From positions 496,001 through 560,000 of the forward strand of contig CAJJDP010000016.1 in NCBI GenBank assembly GCA_905182995.1: 64,000 bases of DNA. The letters are read 5' to 3'. The notes beneath the pieces were generated by a model. It ran no database searches. It was not told the DNA's origin and saw only the letters and a list, made by a program, of their open reading frames with translations. Source of the stretch: Paramecium octaurelia (taxonomy: Eukaryota; Ciliophora; Oligohymenophorea; Peniculida; Parameciidae). Below, piece by piece: positions 23,455 to 36,385 of the stretch (its first letter is position 1; the number at the start of each line of letters is the position of its first letter). Both the position numbers and the translations under genes were made by a program.

Positions 23455-25273
23455 TCATATATTGCATTAAATTTTGTTTAAGTTACTTTTAATTCTGATA
23501 TATCTATTTTACATAATAAACGGGAGACTATTATTGAAATAAATTTAACTATTTTAGAACTTCTTTAAGCCTTAAGATTTACTAAAAATAGAATCCTAAG
23601 GACTCAACATTCTTTGTGTTCTTGAAAGAGGTGATGTCTGTTGATATTTACATAAGTTTAATTTCAATAATTGAATAGATGAAGAATCTGGACTCTAATT
23701 ATTTGATTTCGCCTTTAAATTTGTCTTTGAAGATGAATTTGTATTTAATGCTCTATCAGTATTTAATTTGAAATCAGACAAGGTCTGCTTATGAAACATC
23801 AAGTTTTAGTTTTTAGTGGTGTATGATTCCTTTTATTAAAGTGTCAAACCAATATCCTATGTTTTATTATCTAAGATAAAATTCCTTAGAGAAATATTTT
23901 TCTTTGAACTACTTATTTTCTTCTGGTTTTATTGCTATTCTTCATAGTCCTTATAATCTAAAGTTAAGAAATCCTTATTTTGAGTAGTTTCTAATAACTA
24001 TTATTTATCTTGTTTATCGAAGAAATTTTTTTAGAATCCTTTGATTTAATGTAAAATTTATTTTAGCTTATTATCGTTAAGATATACTAAGTTTGAATGC
24101 AAAACTTGATCAAAGTGTAACACTCTTAGAAAATCCTTCTTATGTATTGAATAGATTTTATTTGATTCTTGAGTTGTGATCACACTCACTTATCGAGGAA
24201 TATCTGGATTCTTAAGAATTTCTAATTCTCCAAACATTTCACCAGGTCCAATATACTTGAGTGTTATGGTTTACTTTTTATCTACTTAAATCAAGTGTCC
24301 ATATTTCTTTTTTTAAAACAATTCATCTATCTTTTCACTATTTGTCAATTATTTCTTATGAAATGCACTTAGTTCTTAAAGTTAGTTGATTTCATCATAT
24401 TTTTCACAATTAGAATTTTAGATTTAGTTTTAATTATTCTATTTTATCAGTTATAAGTACTTAATAACCTATTTCTATAGATATTTAATATTACTTTCAG
24501 TTCCCCTTATTAAATAAAATACACCAAGTTGGAAGGATCGCCTTCTTTATAAATTTGATGATTGAGTCCAAATTAATGAAATTTTACATTATCAAACAAT
24601 CCTTTAATGTTTGTAAATTTCCAATCTTAGAAAATGGACAATTTAGCAAATTCTTCGAAATACATTTGCTTTTATTAATTAGACTAATGATAAAATTAAT
24701 ACTTACTAAGGTCTTTTTGATTATCATATAGTCTTCTTTCTCTAAAACAGCAAGATGAGTTGAATTTAATGCCTTTACTGATGCTGATCTTGGGGCATCA
24801 TTTTCTAATGCCAATTCTCCAAAAGACTATCCTTTATGCAACTGAGTTAGTTCTCTCTCTTCAAATTGATTAACTCCTATTTGATATTTCTTATGTATTG
24901 AAACTCGACCTTAGAGAATGATGTAGAATGTTGTTCCAGCATCTCCTTCTCTAAAAAGATTGAATCCGATTGGTAAAAAATTATAAGTCATTTTCCTCAA
25001 ACACCTCTCCCATAATAAATCACCTTAAGGTTGATTTATCATATTCTAAAAGTATTCATTGTTTTTGGTTGCTTTTTTTAAAATATCCATTTCAGCAAAA
25101 GATCTATGATATGAGGATTTGTTAAGAATGATGCAAATAATTCCAAGCACTTATTCCTCAGATAATTATTCATAAATTTCTGGATTCTATTCAATTTGAT
25201 ATATGATTTTTTGTAAATTCTGCCTTTCTGAATCAGACATCGTTTGCCCTAATAAAATGCTTCTTCGTGACAT
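23455..25273 (-). CDS. Protein with two cyclic-nucleotide-binding domains
   Basis: About 590-600 aa, start MSRRSILLGQTMSDSERQN at 25273. The first cNMP-binding domain (about residues 90-200) holds FREGDAGTTFYIILQGRVSI and the phosphate-binding cassette FGELALENDAPRSASV, with the canonical Glu and Arg. The second (about 230-390) holds YKEGDPSNLVYFIQQGEL and FGELEILKNPDIPRQVSV, again with Glu and Arg. No kinase, channel or GEF domain is seen; the C-terminal 190 residues are Ser/Asn/Lys-rich and low complexity. It resembles PKA-regulatory-like sensors but lacks a visible docking domain and inhibitory site. Likely a cAMP/cGMP-responsive scaffold, by inference. Confidence 0.82.
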
Positions 25274-26136
25274 CTATAAAAATTAATTATATAATATTAA
25301 ATTATGTTTAATCATAAGGGAATTATTTTAAAACTAACTTCCTCTATTGTTAACCAGATACCCTCTAGATTATCAATGATTTGTATAGAATCTATATGTT
25401 GAAATAAATTATTTATTTATTAGAAATTTCAGAACACTTATTGAAATTTGTGATAACTAGTAAAACCAGTATTTAATATAAGTAATATGTTTTCAAAACT
25501 TGTTTTAAATAACAATATTTAACATAATTTATTCAATTAAATTAATAAAATAATTGGTTATCAATTCTCTTATATTAATTAATTCAATATATAAGCAGAT
25601 TGAACATTAAGATTGAATTGTTAATTGATTACATAACAAATTAAATATATTAATATTATAAGCTATTCGATATGAAATTATCTTACTTTTGTTATGAATA
25701 ATTAATGCTCTTTAATATAAAAAGATCATTTTTTAGTTCTCTCCACTCTGATTCTTTCCTATTATGTAACTAATTAAAATTCAAGCAATAATATTAGTAG
25801 ATTAATATATTAGTTTTATTTTTATATTTTATAATATTTATATAATATTTATTACAATCAGAAGTTTAATTTAAAGTGTTACTAGAATCTAATACTTAGG
25901 TTGTGGATATTTTAAATTTTAAAGAATCATATATATTTTTTATGTTTCTCTCGATAAAAGTAGAATTATGCAGGATGTAGAAATTTGTTATTCCTAAAGT
26001 ATGAGATTTTTTAATTATTATGAATTAATAATTATATAAAATGTTGATTAACTAACCTCAAAATTAACAATAATAATAAGTTTAAATCTAATTTTATGGT
26101 TAGCCTAAAAAGAATATAGATAAGGTATGAATTCAA
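25274..26136. other. Intergenic, AT-rich, no gene confirmed
   Basis: About 860 bp. Just upstream of the cNMP-binding gene, minus-strand text (IDNLEGIWLTIEE near 25330-25370) could be an extra upstream exon, but the implied intron of about 65 nt would be unusually long here. The rest is AT-rich without coding signs. Confidence 0.35.
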
Positions 26137-26811
26137 TCAATATTTTTATTCTGATGTATTCCATGGTTCGATATCATCAAAATTGTCATCAAATGTTAAA
26201 ATTCTTTTGCTTTCAATATTTTATATTCTGGAATAAAGTTCTTACTAGACAGATTTCTCCTAAATAGGATCTATTTTAGTTTTTTAAATTTATTTAGATT
26301 GGTTGTTTATAATTTATATTCTTGATTAATTATTTATACACTATATTCTAGTTTTACGGGGAGAGTGATATTATGAATTAGAGTTGGTTGTGTTTTTTAA
26401 CTAAATTTTGCAAGCTGATTTATTTTATTGTTGGTTTTAAATTTATTTAATTGTATCCTTTGACTATTTCTAAGCACTAATTTTCTATCCATAAATGTTA
26501 TGTAATGTAAAGGAGGGTTAGTAATTTTATTTGGCTTATATCTCATTCTTATTTTATAATATTGTTTAAAGATATGTCTAATAAGCAGTGAGTTTAGGAC
26601 TTGGAAGTTTTTAAAAATGATCAAAAAAAGAAGCACATGTAGTTTTCATTAATTTCCTAGGAGAATTGTAAATAGGGTTGTTTTATTTTGGCAAAGGTGA
26701 AATGTCAGTATAGATTCTCTGTGAATTTTAGGCGTGATCATTCAACTTTTGTGTTCTTCTTGAGTATTGATAGCAATAATTATTTGTTAATTAAAGAAAC
26801 TTATCAGCCAT
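26137..26811 (-). CDS. Hypothetical Gln-rich protein, 224 aa
   Basis: A single uninterrupted exon, 675 nt, from ATG 26811 (MADKFLQLTNNYCYQYSRRT) to TGA 26137-26139. It is rich in Gln, Lys and Ser with a conserved-looking C-terminus (ILTFDDNFDDIEPWNTSEQ). No domain is recognised. A 79-residue hydrophobic frame at 26397-26636 is a frame shadow of this gene. Confidence 0.65.
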
Positions 26812-27056
26812 TTAATAATTAATTGTTATTATTAAGAGTTAAATGATTAGTATTACAATATAATGATACTTCAAATAACAACCATAATGGATTAAATCTG
26901 AGAAGATGATTAATTATTGGATCAATCATAGAATAAATTCAAAGAGAACTTATCAATTAGCTTATAAGTAAAGTGAAAGGCGATGGATAGAATGAGAAAT
27001 AAGATTGATAATGAAAATTAGTTATATTATATATATTATTATATTATTATTAACAG

Positions 27057-28340
27057 ATGGCAGTCAACGATGAAAGATATGTATTTATTGTGGAATGGTT
27101 TGACACAAGTGCTTCTTTGATAAGGAATTATAACCTCATTTACTTTATGGCTGATAAGACGATAGAGATGGTAAGCGAATGAATAATGGATTTAGTTTGA
27201 TTTGAAAAACAAAAGAATATTTCTGAAAAGATGTGACTATCCATCAGTATAATTGAAGGATTTGTACGTTGGATCGATTGTGACAGTTTTTTCAAGATAA
27301 TTAAAGATAGTTGATTATGCAGATGTATTCACGAGATCAAAATTTGAAGTCTAAAGAGGAAAGTAAGTAACTGAAATAAATATTTAGAACATTCGGTATG
27401 ATAAAACCAGATGCATATACACATATTGGAAAGATAATTACTGCAGTTGAAAAGAACGGTTTCGTGATTGGTAATTTGAAAATGACAAGAATGTAAATTG
27501 GAGATGCTTAGCAATTCTATGGAGAACATAGAGTAAATAAATAATCAATTAGAATAGGGCAAACCCTTCTTTGATGAACTTACTTAATTCATATGCAGTG
27601 ATTTTATAGTTGGTTTGGAATTGATAGCTGATAATAGTGTGAAGAAATGGAGAGATCTTATTGGTCCAACTAAATGTTAGGTTGCTAGAGTAGAAGCACC
27701 AAATTCAATGAGAGCTCTCTATGGTACAGAAGGAGTCAGGAATGCTTGTCATGGCAGTGATGCCCGTAAGAAGACTAATTTATATTGAATAGCTGGATCA
27801 GCACAAAGAGAATTAGATTTCTTTTTCTCCGATAAATCTAATCTAAAATCAACAGCAGTATTCAATAATTGCACTTGTGCCATCATTAAACCTCATGTAA
27901 TATTGGAAGGAAGAGCAGGATAAATTATAGACATTATTTTAAGCGAAGGCTTTGAAATTTCAGCTATGCAAATGTTCTATTTAGATAGAGCCACTAGCGA
28001 GGAATTCTTTGAAGTTTATAAAGTATATCTTTATCCATATTTTATTTAGGGTGTTTTACCTGAATTCTAAGCCATGGCTGAACATCTGACATCTGGTCCT
28101 TGTATTGCTATGGAAATCAGATAGGAAAATGCTGTAAATTTATGCATTAAAAGTTAGGTTAAATCTTTTAGGGATCTCTGTGGACCTCATGATCCTGAAA
28201 TTGCTAGGACTTTGAGACCTCAAACAATAAGAGCCAAATTTGGTATCGATAGAGTTAAGAATGCTATACATTGCACTGATTTGCCAGAGGATGGCATACT
28301 AGAAGTAGAATATTTCTTTAATATTTTACAATAAAAATGA
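27057..28340 (+). CDS. NME7: Nucleoside diphosphate kinase 7 homolog (DM10 + two NDK domains)
   Basis: A 376-aa protein after removing six introns of 25, 25, 25, 27, 27 and 24 nt, the same length as animal NME7. Residues 1-90 form a DM10 domain (DERYVFIVEWFDTSASLIRN). The first NDK domain starts FGMIKPDAYTHIGKII and carries the active-site His in RNACHGSD. The second starts CAIIKPHVILEGRAGQII and ends NAIHCTDLPEDGILEVEYFF, the typical NME7 B-domain ending. NME7 is an axonemal microtubule inner protein and gamma-tubulin-ring regulator as well as a nucleotide kinase, so a ciliary or basal-body role is expected. It is convergent with NOT1; the stop codons are 28 bp apart. Confidence 0.95.
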
Positions 28341-28368
28341 TTTATTGAATGAACATTTTATTAATAAG

Positions 28369-31300
28369 TCATTGCCTTTGAATCTAATACATTTTGTATT
28401 GGTTGTTATTAGATTGAGTTCTCTTTAATTCTTCATGCAAATACAGCATTCCCCAAGTCTTTGGATTTTCAGATAAGAAACGTTTAGTGATCAATCTAAT
28501 GATTATAAACAATAATAATACGTAGTAAATTATTCTTAAATTTAGAAATTATCGCCAACAATGAACTATTACAAGATGTATCGAATGTAGAATTCGGTTG
28601 CACGTTCAGGATAGCGAATTTAATTCAAGATTACATTCATCACATTATTTCTAATAGCATAACTTGAATTCTTTATAATCCTTGTTAATAATGTTCTTTA
28701 TTATTGGATAGTAAGACTTTCATGTCTAGGTAATAAGATGAAGAAGCCAGAAATTTAGCAAGGTAACTTAGATTTCTGATCATAGTCAAAGTACTTGCTT
28801 ATCTTGATTTTCAAATCTTCATCACTCATATTCAGCATATATTGGATTTCTTCTTTGATTTTGGCTTAGGTTGATTCTTCAAAACAAGCATGAACAATTT
28901 ATCCAAATTATTGGGCATCTGCAATGTCATAGATATTGGTGCAAGATTGAGGATCATCAGTTTGATCATTTGGATAAGCAGCCAAGCTCAAATTCAATAA
29001 TTAGACATGATTGAAAGGCACTTCATCTGCAAAACTGAAAGCATATTTACTGCAGAACTTTCTCTAATCAGTCAATAAAAGCATAAACAATCTGGTCACT
29101 CCCTTCAGATACTCTTAGACATAATGATATTGGATAGTCTCTTCAGTAATAGTATCTCTTACAAATTCTAATAATTTAATGATCAACCTTGCATAAGCAT
29201 TTTCATTGGTAGTTATAATCTATTAGAAATATCTATTGCAAAGTAATTCTAACCAAGCATAAGAGAATCCTGGATACAGACTTGGTTCAACCTTTTCTAA
29301 AAATTCAGCAAATTTATTATGGAATAATCTAATATTCTCTTCGTCCAAAATTTGTAAATCAAAAAGTAAATTGTAAAACAGTTTGAATAGTTATCTTTAA
29401 TTAAATTTCTATTTCGTAACTTCATGTAACTTTGTGAGTACCATTAAACATCCATCAAATAGTTTTTCAAAAAATTTAGGTTTCATCTTTGGCTCAAGTC
29501 CCTTTGACATTATTGTAAGCATTTTTCCTAATTATTCAATCTAGGAGTGATCCATATATTCTTTATTCACATCAGTCATACTCAATTCAATTGCATAAGC
29601 ACAGAACTTACTCAATTAATCCTCAACAAAGAATTAGCTTTCACCTTCAACTCTAAAAAAGTTACTGAATTCTTCCTCCGAACTTAATTAGTACCATTAT
29701 TTCAATTTGAGAGATACTTTGTTCGAAAATTCTTCATCAATTTTTTAATAGAAACCCTTGATTAAATTCAACTTCTTTTAGAAAACCTTAGTTTATGAAG
29801 CATTGGAGACATAACTAGTAAGTTCTAAGAAGAATTTAGAGACTGTTGGATTAGTGTCTTTCTTTTTGCTTAGTTCTTTAGCAATATTTCTGAATTAATT
29901 TAAATATGTATTATTATCCTCTTCAATTATAACTTTTCTTAGTATAAATACAATGGAACTAACATTCATTTGATTGTCCTTAGCGAGAATTTGAGTCATC
30001 ACTTATTCAGCCTCCTAAATTTAGATTAGTCTTTTATTCAACATAATAGGGAATGCTTACCACCATAATGGACTATGTTCCAAAAGTTCAATATTTTTAG
30101 TGATGAATTCAGTAACCAATTCACTCCATTTCTTACCAACTTTTTCATTTATCTTTCTAATAAGAATAGTAATCAAATCCAAGGAGATGGAGATCTTCTC
30201 TGAAGTTAAATTATTGGTTAAGATGACCTATAAAAATTTATCTGCCAAATCCTTATAAAATTACTCAGGATTTGATTAATCTTATTCATTTAGATCTTGG
30301 ATTAATTGTTAGATTTTTTCTTCATTGCTTTATGGGTCTTGGAGAAGTTAGCAGAGAGTGGAAACCTTTTGCAAGACTGATTATTTAGGTTGTTTCTTCT
30401 TATTACCGAATTCTTCATAGATTCTAATTTCTTCTTCAGTCAAACCAGAGATTCTTGGTTGTAATGGTTCAGGTAAGAATTTAAGTTGATTTTAAGTGAT
30501 TTCATCTCTATATTGTTAACCCTTCTCTTTGCATCGTTGTCTCTTTTCTAATTATTCCAAAATTGAAGGATCTTAATTGACATCCTCCAATGCTCTTTCT
30601 ATAACTGCTTTTCTTATCAGAGCACATCCTAGATCTAAATTCTCCTAAGCAGCAGTTTAGACAAAAGTTTCTTTGGTTTTATTGTCAAGATCAATTTATT
30701 CAATGCCTTCTTTAAGATAATGAGTGATCCTGACTTTTAAGGGTTCTCTGCAAGTAACCATGGCCAAACTACCTGATAAATGAGAAGCGATCATATGCAT
30801 TCCTCTTAACATGTATTTTTCATTTGGTTCAAGTGCAAAATCTTTAAAAACTAATTCTCTTGTTGTAATTAATGCTATAGTAACACTCCTGCTAATAACA
30901 GGTGGAATGATATCAGATATGGCATGATCTAAGGCTGTAGCCACAAGATTTTTGCAATCAGCCTCATTCAATTTATCATTTAAGTTTTTAGAATCAGCCA
31001 TCACATATTAAGGTAGATTCTTGATATTCAATTTATTTAGTGGGTCCAAATCCATAATAGGTTAAACAATAGGTTAAGTTATGATTGGTACAACTGGATT
31101 TGGAATAGTAATAGGAGTGGGTGTTGGATTGATAGGTTAAACAGTGTACTCAATTTATTTGAGCAGATTCATGATTTCATATTTTGCCATTGTATTGCAG
31201 GTTTCTTTGGCAGTATCTAATTCCTGCAAGATTCTATTCACCCATTTATTATTCTTAGTGAAAATCTGACTAGATTTGACTTGTTCCAAGATCTTACATA

Positions 31301-34300
31301 AAGGATAAATAGTGAGTTGATTTTATTTTAGTAAAGTTTTGTAATCAAAGTACTTAAACAAGAATGGTTTGTCTCTGGATACGGTGATTTAACCTAGGAA
31401 ACTTCCCATATTTTTGATAGTGCTTCTGTCATCTGCAGAGGGACTTGTTTTATTGAAAGTCAACAATCTTGTTAACCCTTTGCTCACTTCCTTGGCAACT
31501 TCTGAGAAGTACCTTGATTTGTTCAAAGCTGCAAGTAAACAACACATCACATTAGGTCCCTATGCCTATTATTAAGCCATAGGAGATCTTAAATAAGCAA
31601 TGGTTTTAATGAAATAGAATAAAGCATCCTAGTTTTCTAGTTTATTTCGTATTTCCGCAGCCTTCTACTCAACATTATTCTAGGAAATGCTATTCAAAGT
31701 AAAGGTAAAGTACTCTTTAACATCTGAATCAGCTCCACACCTTTGGAACTCGTCAAACTCCAGTTACAATATTTATTTGTATGTGAGATTAATATTTGTA
31801 CTATTATCCTCTTGTTTTTATTTTTAAGGTTACGGTGTATGTTAAACAGGTAATTAAGAAGACTTCTATAAAGTAGGAGGAGGAGTGACTGATTGTAAAT
31901 GTACTTATTGATGTTATTAAACCTATGTGACTGGTTGCTATTATGGTACGATAACAGGTTATGGATATTGTATAGGTATTTAAACGGGTTGTACTACGGC
32001 TGGAACTACGATGGGAGTTGGTTGTGCCTATTAAACAGGGACTGATTCTGATTTCTTTAGAGTCAATTAAACTGGCTCTTCTTCTTATTTTTCTTTCTAA
32101 GCAACCAATTGCAGAGGCTTGTGAAATACTGGCTATATTGGTGGAGCAGGTTACAAAGGCGATTTTATTCCATGCTTTTCACACACTCTAATAATTTCAG
32201 CCAAAAGATCTGGATTCTTAAAGGATAATTGTTCACATGCCATAACATCTTATGCAAACCAAGGCCATTCATATATTTTATTTTTCATAACCTCCAATGC
32301 CTTAACCGCAAAATCATATCTCTATGTGTTGTTCTTTAATGACACCTAAATTATCCTCAAGCCTATCTATATACTTTGACCCTCGACCAATCCTCTTTCC
32401 AATACTCCTCCAAACAATTGTCCTGTCAATTCTAATTCCTTCTTAGGGTATTTCAAATGAAACTGATACTCATTATACAAATTTGTTATTATACAAGCAT
32501 ACACTTCTTTCTCTTAGATACTTCCCTGTGTTTTCCATTAAACCATCTAATTTAAGAAGTTTTCCAAACTGATTTACTCATTGTAATAACTCTCAAAATA
32601 ACTGTCTGTCTTACTTTCTACTTCTTAATTAGTTTTTTAGTTTGGCTATCCTGCCAATTAAGGAAACACTTAAACAACTTCCTTATAAAATTACTAAGTT
32701 GTTTGCTTTATCTTGTTCCCCAATTTATCTCCTTGATTCATCAACTACTCAAAAATGATTGTTATCATCTCTAACTTCAATTATCCCTTATCTAATATCT
32801 AATCTAATTATTGAATCTGCATCTATCCCAACTAACCATTCGGTAATCCAGCTTTGAGTTAGTACTCCTTAATCTATTAGATAACATTCTCATCAATGTA
32901 TTGCAAGAGCACATTAACAAAAGGAATACCTTATGATTTAATTCTCTCATTCAACCAAATATCAAAATTCAAGTATTCTCTCTTACCTGCCAAAATGCCC
33001 AAGGGAACTGAAAATTGATAGTCATCAAATTTAGCCATTGTCAATAATGAAGTATTGTTTTACTGAGAATTTTGAAAGAGTTGTTAAACTATATCCAAAA
33101 CTCTTGATAAATTTAAACATGAATTTTCTTTCTTGCCATATTCTTTCTTATATAACTCACTGATTCCAGTTATAAATAAATTCTAATTGAATTTCCACAT
33201 CTATTCCAATACTGGTGATGAATTGGCATGTTATGATACGTAATTAGGAAATAGCTATGTAAATAATTCATCTATTAATGCTCCACCTTAAGTTGGTGAA
33301 ATTTGGAATAAAGCCAATATTATTAAATCTGGGTTCTATTTAATTGGCTACTCAAAAAACTCTCTGATTTCAGCTATGTATCCATACTCACTCAATTCTA
33401 TTAGCATCTGAACAAACTCTAAATTGTACCAATATTGCAATTATTATTGGTTTTTATAATTAGTATTATGTTCCATAATCACTAATTTTTTGGGTTAAAT
33501 TTCATTCCAGAACAACTACTCAGGCTTGTTTGCTTTCAACATACAGGTAAGAAAAGTGATCTAAGATTTCTTATTATGCCATTTGTCCAATAATAATCTA
33601 TGGGGCAATTGAAATTGTTATTATTATTTCTTAATTTTGGCTAAGAATCCCATTAAATTATTATATCCTTATTGTGACAACTATAAATTGGGTCTATCCA
33701 GCTTCTCAAATACTTAAGACCACTATCGTTTGTTGTTGTCATTGATAAAGAACTTAATAAAATCATCTTCTTATTGCTTATTCAATTCATTTGACAATTA
33801 ATTCCAATCTGGCTGTTAAGTGTTCGATGTCAATTTGAACAACTATTGGACATCTTTAAGAGCTTCTTTATGAGCCTCTTTAGAAGCATCCTCGCCCTGA
33901 TTATTAGCCAAATACAATAGGCAATCCATAATATCACTATCAGTGTATTCTGTAAAGATTTGTGACAAATTGCTTGTATAAGGTCCTAATTCTCTAAGAA
34001 TGTCTACAGGCTTAATGCATTCATTAATTTTTGGAATTTCTATGTTTACTGGATCCAATTTCATGTACTTTTTGCCATCATCATACAAACATTTTAAATC
34101 TGCCTATTTTGTATTTTATACGTACTCATTGAAATTCTTAATTTCTTATTCAAGATCCTAACATTATTTAAATATTTTACCGACAATTCAGGAATGTTTC
34201 TGAGTTGATACAACAATGTGTGAATTACATACTGTGGCACCTATAAATTGTTTTTTTATTAAAATGGCTCTTGTAACTTCTTCTTTAGCATCTTTATGCC

Positions 34301-34726
34301 TTCCTTAGAGAAATTCTAATTTGAAGAAAATGTGATAGACAACCACATTATCATTTGGACCAGAGATGGCACTTTAAGAGCATTACACAATTCACACAAA
34401 TATTCAGTTATGGATTGGGATTGAGGACACACTGCTTCAACCACACCACAGAAGTAATCTATGAAATGGGATTTGGAGGAAGCTTGCTGAAGCCACTACA
34501 CTAGGAATTACCCTTTCTGTGTTAATGATTGCTTCTCTTTCTGCACTTCTATGCTTTCTAGAAGTTGAAGCAGAAAATACTATTCACCAGGTATGCCCAA
34601 TTGATTAATGAGAGATTGAACCTCATTCAATACAACCTTCTAGTTTCTCTTTTGGGCCAGACCTTAGACAAACGCCTTTATCTATTGATAAATAGGGACT
34701 TAAGGACTTCGTGAAACATAATTCAT
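28369..34726 (-). CDS. CNOT1: NOT1, scaffold of the CCR4-NOT deadenylase complex
   Basis: About 2,100 aa. The start MNYVSRSPQVPIYQQIKAFV is at 34726; an in-frame ATG at 34747 is an alternative. The centre (30696-31004) encodes ALDHAISDIIPPVISRSVTI...LVFKDFALEPNE...LAMVTCREPLKVRI, the DUF3819/CNOT9-binding region that is nearly diagnostic for NOT1. The C-terminus carries the superfamily-homology domain (SSYAIRNNVMNVILNQIRYP) and, after a 26-nt intron, FLSENPKTWGMLYLHEELKR. NOT1 holds the deadenylases CAF1 and CCR4 and links them to regulators, controlling mRNA poly(A) shortening in the cytoplasm. It is divergent from the MORN gene with about 220 bp between start codons. Confidence 0.92.
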
Positions 34727-34945
34727 TTTTTTAATTTATTTATGCATTCATCAATCTCCCCAATATATTATTTGAATTTCTCCCGATTATCTAATTATAA
34801 TGTAATAGTGTGGATGTATATCAAAATAATATATCCTCTATTTCTTTGCCTTCATTTCTTAATCCTAAGATTATCTAAGTTTTCATTATGGTCTACAGAA
34901 GAAGAATGATATCTCAATCTATTTAATTATTAAGTTTTTAATTTA

Positions 34946-36121
34946 ATGTATTATCCTTAGCACTTCTATCCCCAAGCATATCCATAATACAGATACCCTC
35001 CCTATGGTGTACTTCCATAAGTACCATAGCAATGGAGACCACCTGTGTATAATGCTCCACAATACGGTTATCCTGGTCTTAGATTTGCTCAGCCTTATCC
35101 TTATAATCCATATACTTAGCCTATCATACCTCAAGCACATCAACCTTAACCAATGTTGAGTCAAATTATGGCTTCACCCCAAAGAACATTCCAATCTCCA
35201 GATAGATTGAAAGCAGCATAATCGCCATCAAGAAATGGACTCATGCAATCTCAATAGGTACCAAGATCCCCAGCTCCTTAATATTAATCACCTTAGAGAT
35301 AATATCTTACTCTAGAATAAGTTTAAGAGAGAATAAGGAATGCTTAGCAACCTTAAGTTTAAAAACCATAACAGCCAAATAAGAGTATGTTTAATATTTC
35401 ATTGTTGTAGCTGTCAATCATCCATAGCCTAACTAACAAAAGCAATAGCCACCTCCTCCATAGAAAAAGCAACCAATCCCATAATCTCAACCAGATGAGG
35501 ATTTGGACAAGAGATATTAGAATGCTCTTAAAAGTACAGAAGAAATCATCAAAAAATATCAAATGGAGGATTCTGGAAATAAAGGTCACTAATCCAATAA
35601 ATCTAATGAACCTTAAGATGAAGCAGAAGATGAAAATATTCAAGGTATTTAAATTCAAATTATTTTAGAATTGGCATTACAATATGAAGATGGATATATT
35701 TATAGAGGATAAGGATATCCCCCTTAAACCAGAAATGGATTTGGTATTTTAACAGATGCTGATGGATAATAAGTCTATGCTGGCTATTGGAAAGATAACC
35801 TTTATGAGGGACAAGGAAGATTGACAAATCTTCAAACTGAAGAATTGAATGAGCCACTTGATTGGAATAATATGACATCTATTGGCAATGGATGGGCTTC
35901 ATATGAAGGTAGATTAATATTATTAACTTATTCTAGGTAACTTTTTATAAGGAAAAATGCATGGACAAGGAACACTTATTCTTACAAATCAAGAACAATA
36001 TTTTGGAGAGTTTGAAGATGGAATAGTGCATGGAGAAGGTGAATTTACAACTGTTGATGGATAAGTTATTAAGGGTAAATGGGATCAAGGATACTTAACA
36101 TAATTATAAGAATAAGATTGA
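34946..36121 (+). CDS. MORN-repeat protein with Pro/Gln/Tyr-rich N-terminus
   Basis: A 373-aa protein after removing introns at 35385-35410 (26 nt) and 35909-35936 (28 nt). The first 140 residues are rich in Pro, Gln and Tyr (YPQYRYPPYGVLPQVPQQW). From about residue 220 MORN units appear: YEDGYIYRGQG, DGQQVYAGYWKDNLYEGQGR, YEGNFLQGKMHGQGTL, YFGEFEDGIVHGEGEF. MORN repeats bind membranes or proteins and occur in ciliate cortical and basal-body proteins; a localisation here is inference. The stop is TGA 36119-36121. Confidence 0.88.
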
Positions 36122-36385
36122 TAAAGAAATAAATAATATATATATAAATTGTATATATATTTAGTTTAGTCTTATTTTTTAATTTTTGTTACGATTATAT
36201 AATTTAATGCAGTTTCGAATACTTTGAATTATTGAAAATGTAGAACAAAATCTTCTTAAAATGTTAAATATAAATGAGAAATTTTGTTTTAATTTGAATT
36301 TGTTAAGTTAAATTACTATAATTTGACATTTAAATCAATTGATAAGTGCTTAAATTTTATTTAAAGCCATTGAAATTCGCTCTGA

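Noticed and set aside
26397-26636. Hydrophobic 79-residue minus-strand frame
   Set aside because: It is out of frame with the continuous 224-aa Gln-rich gene that covers it on the same strand.
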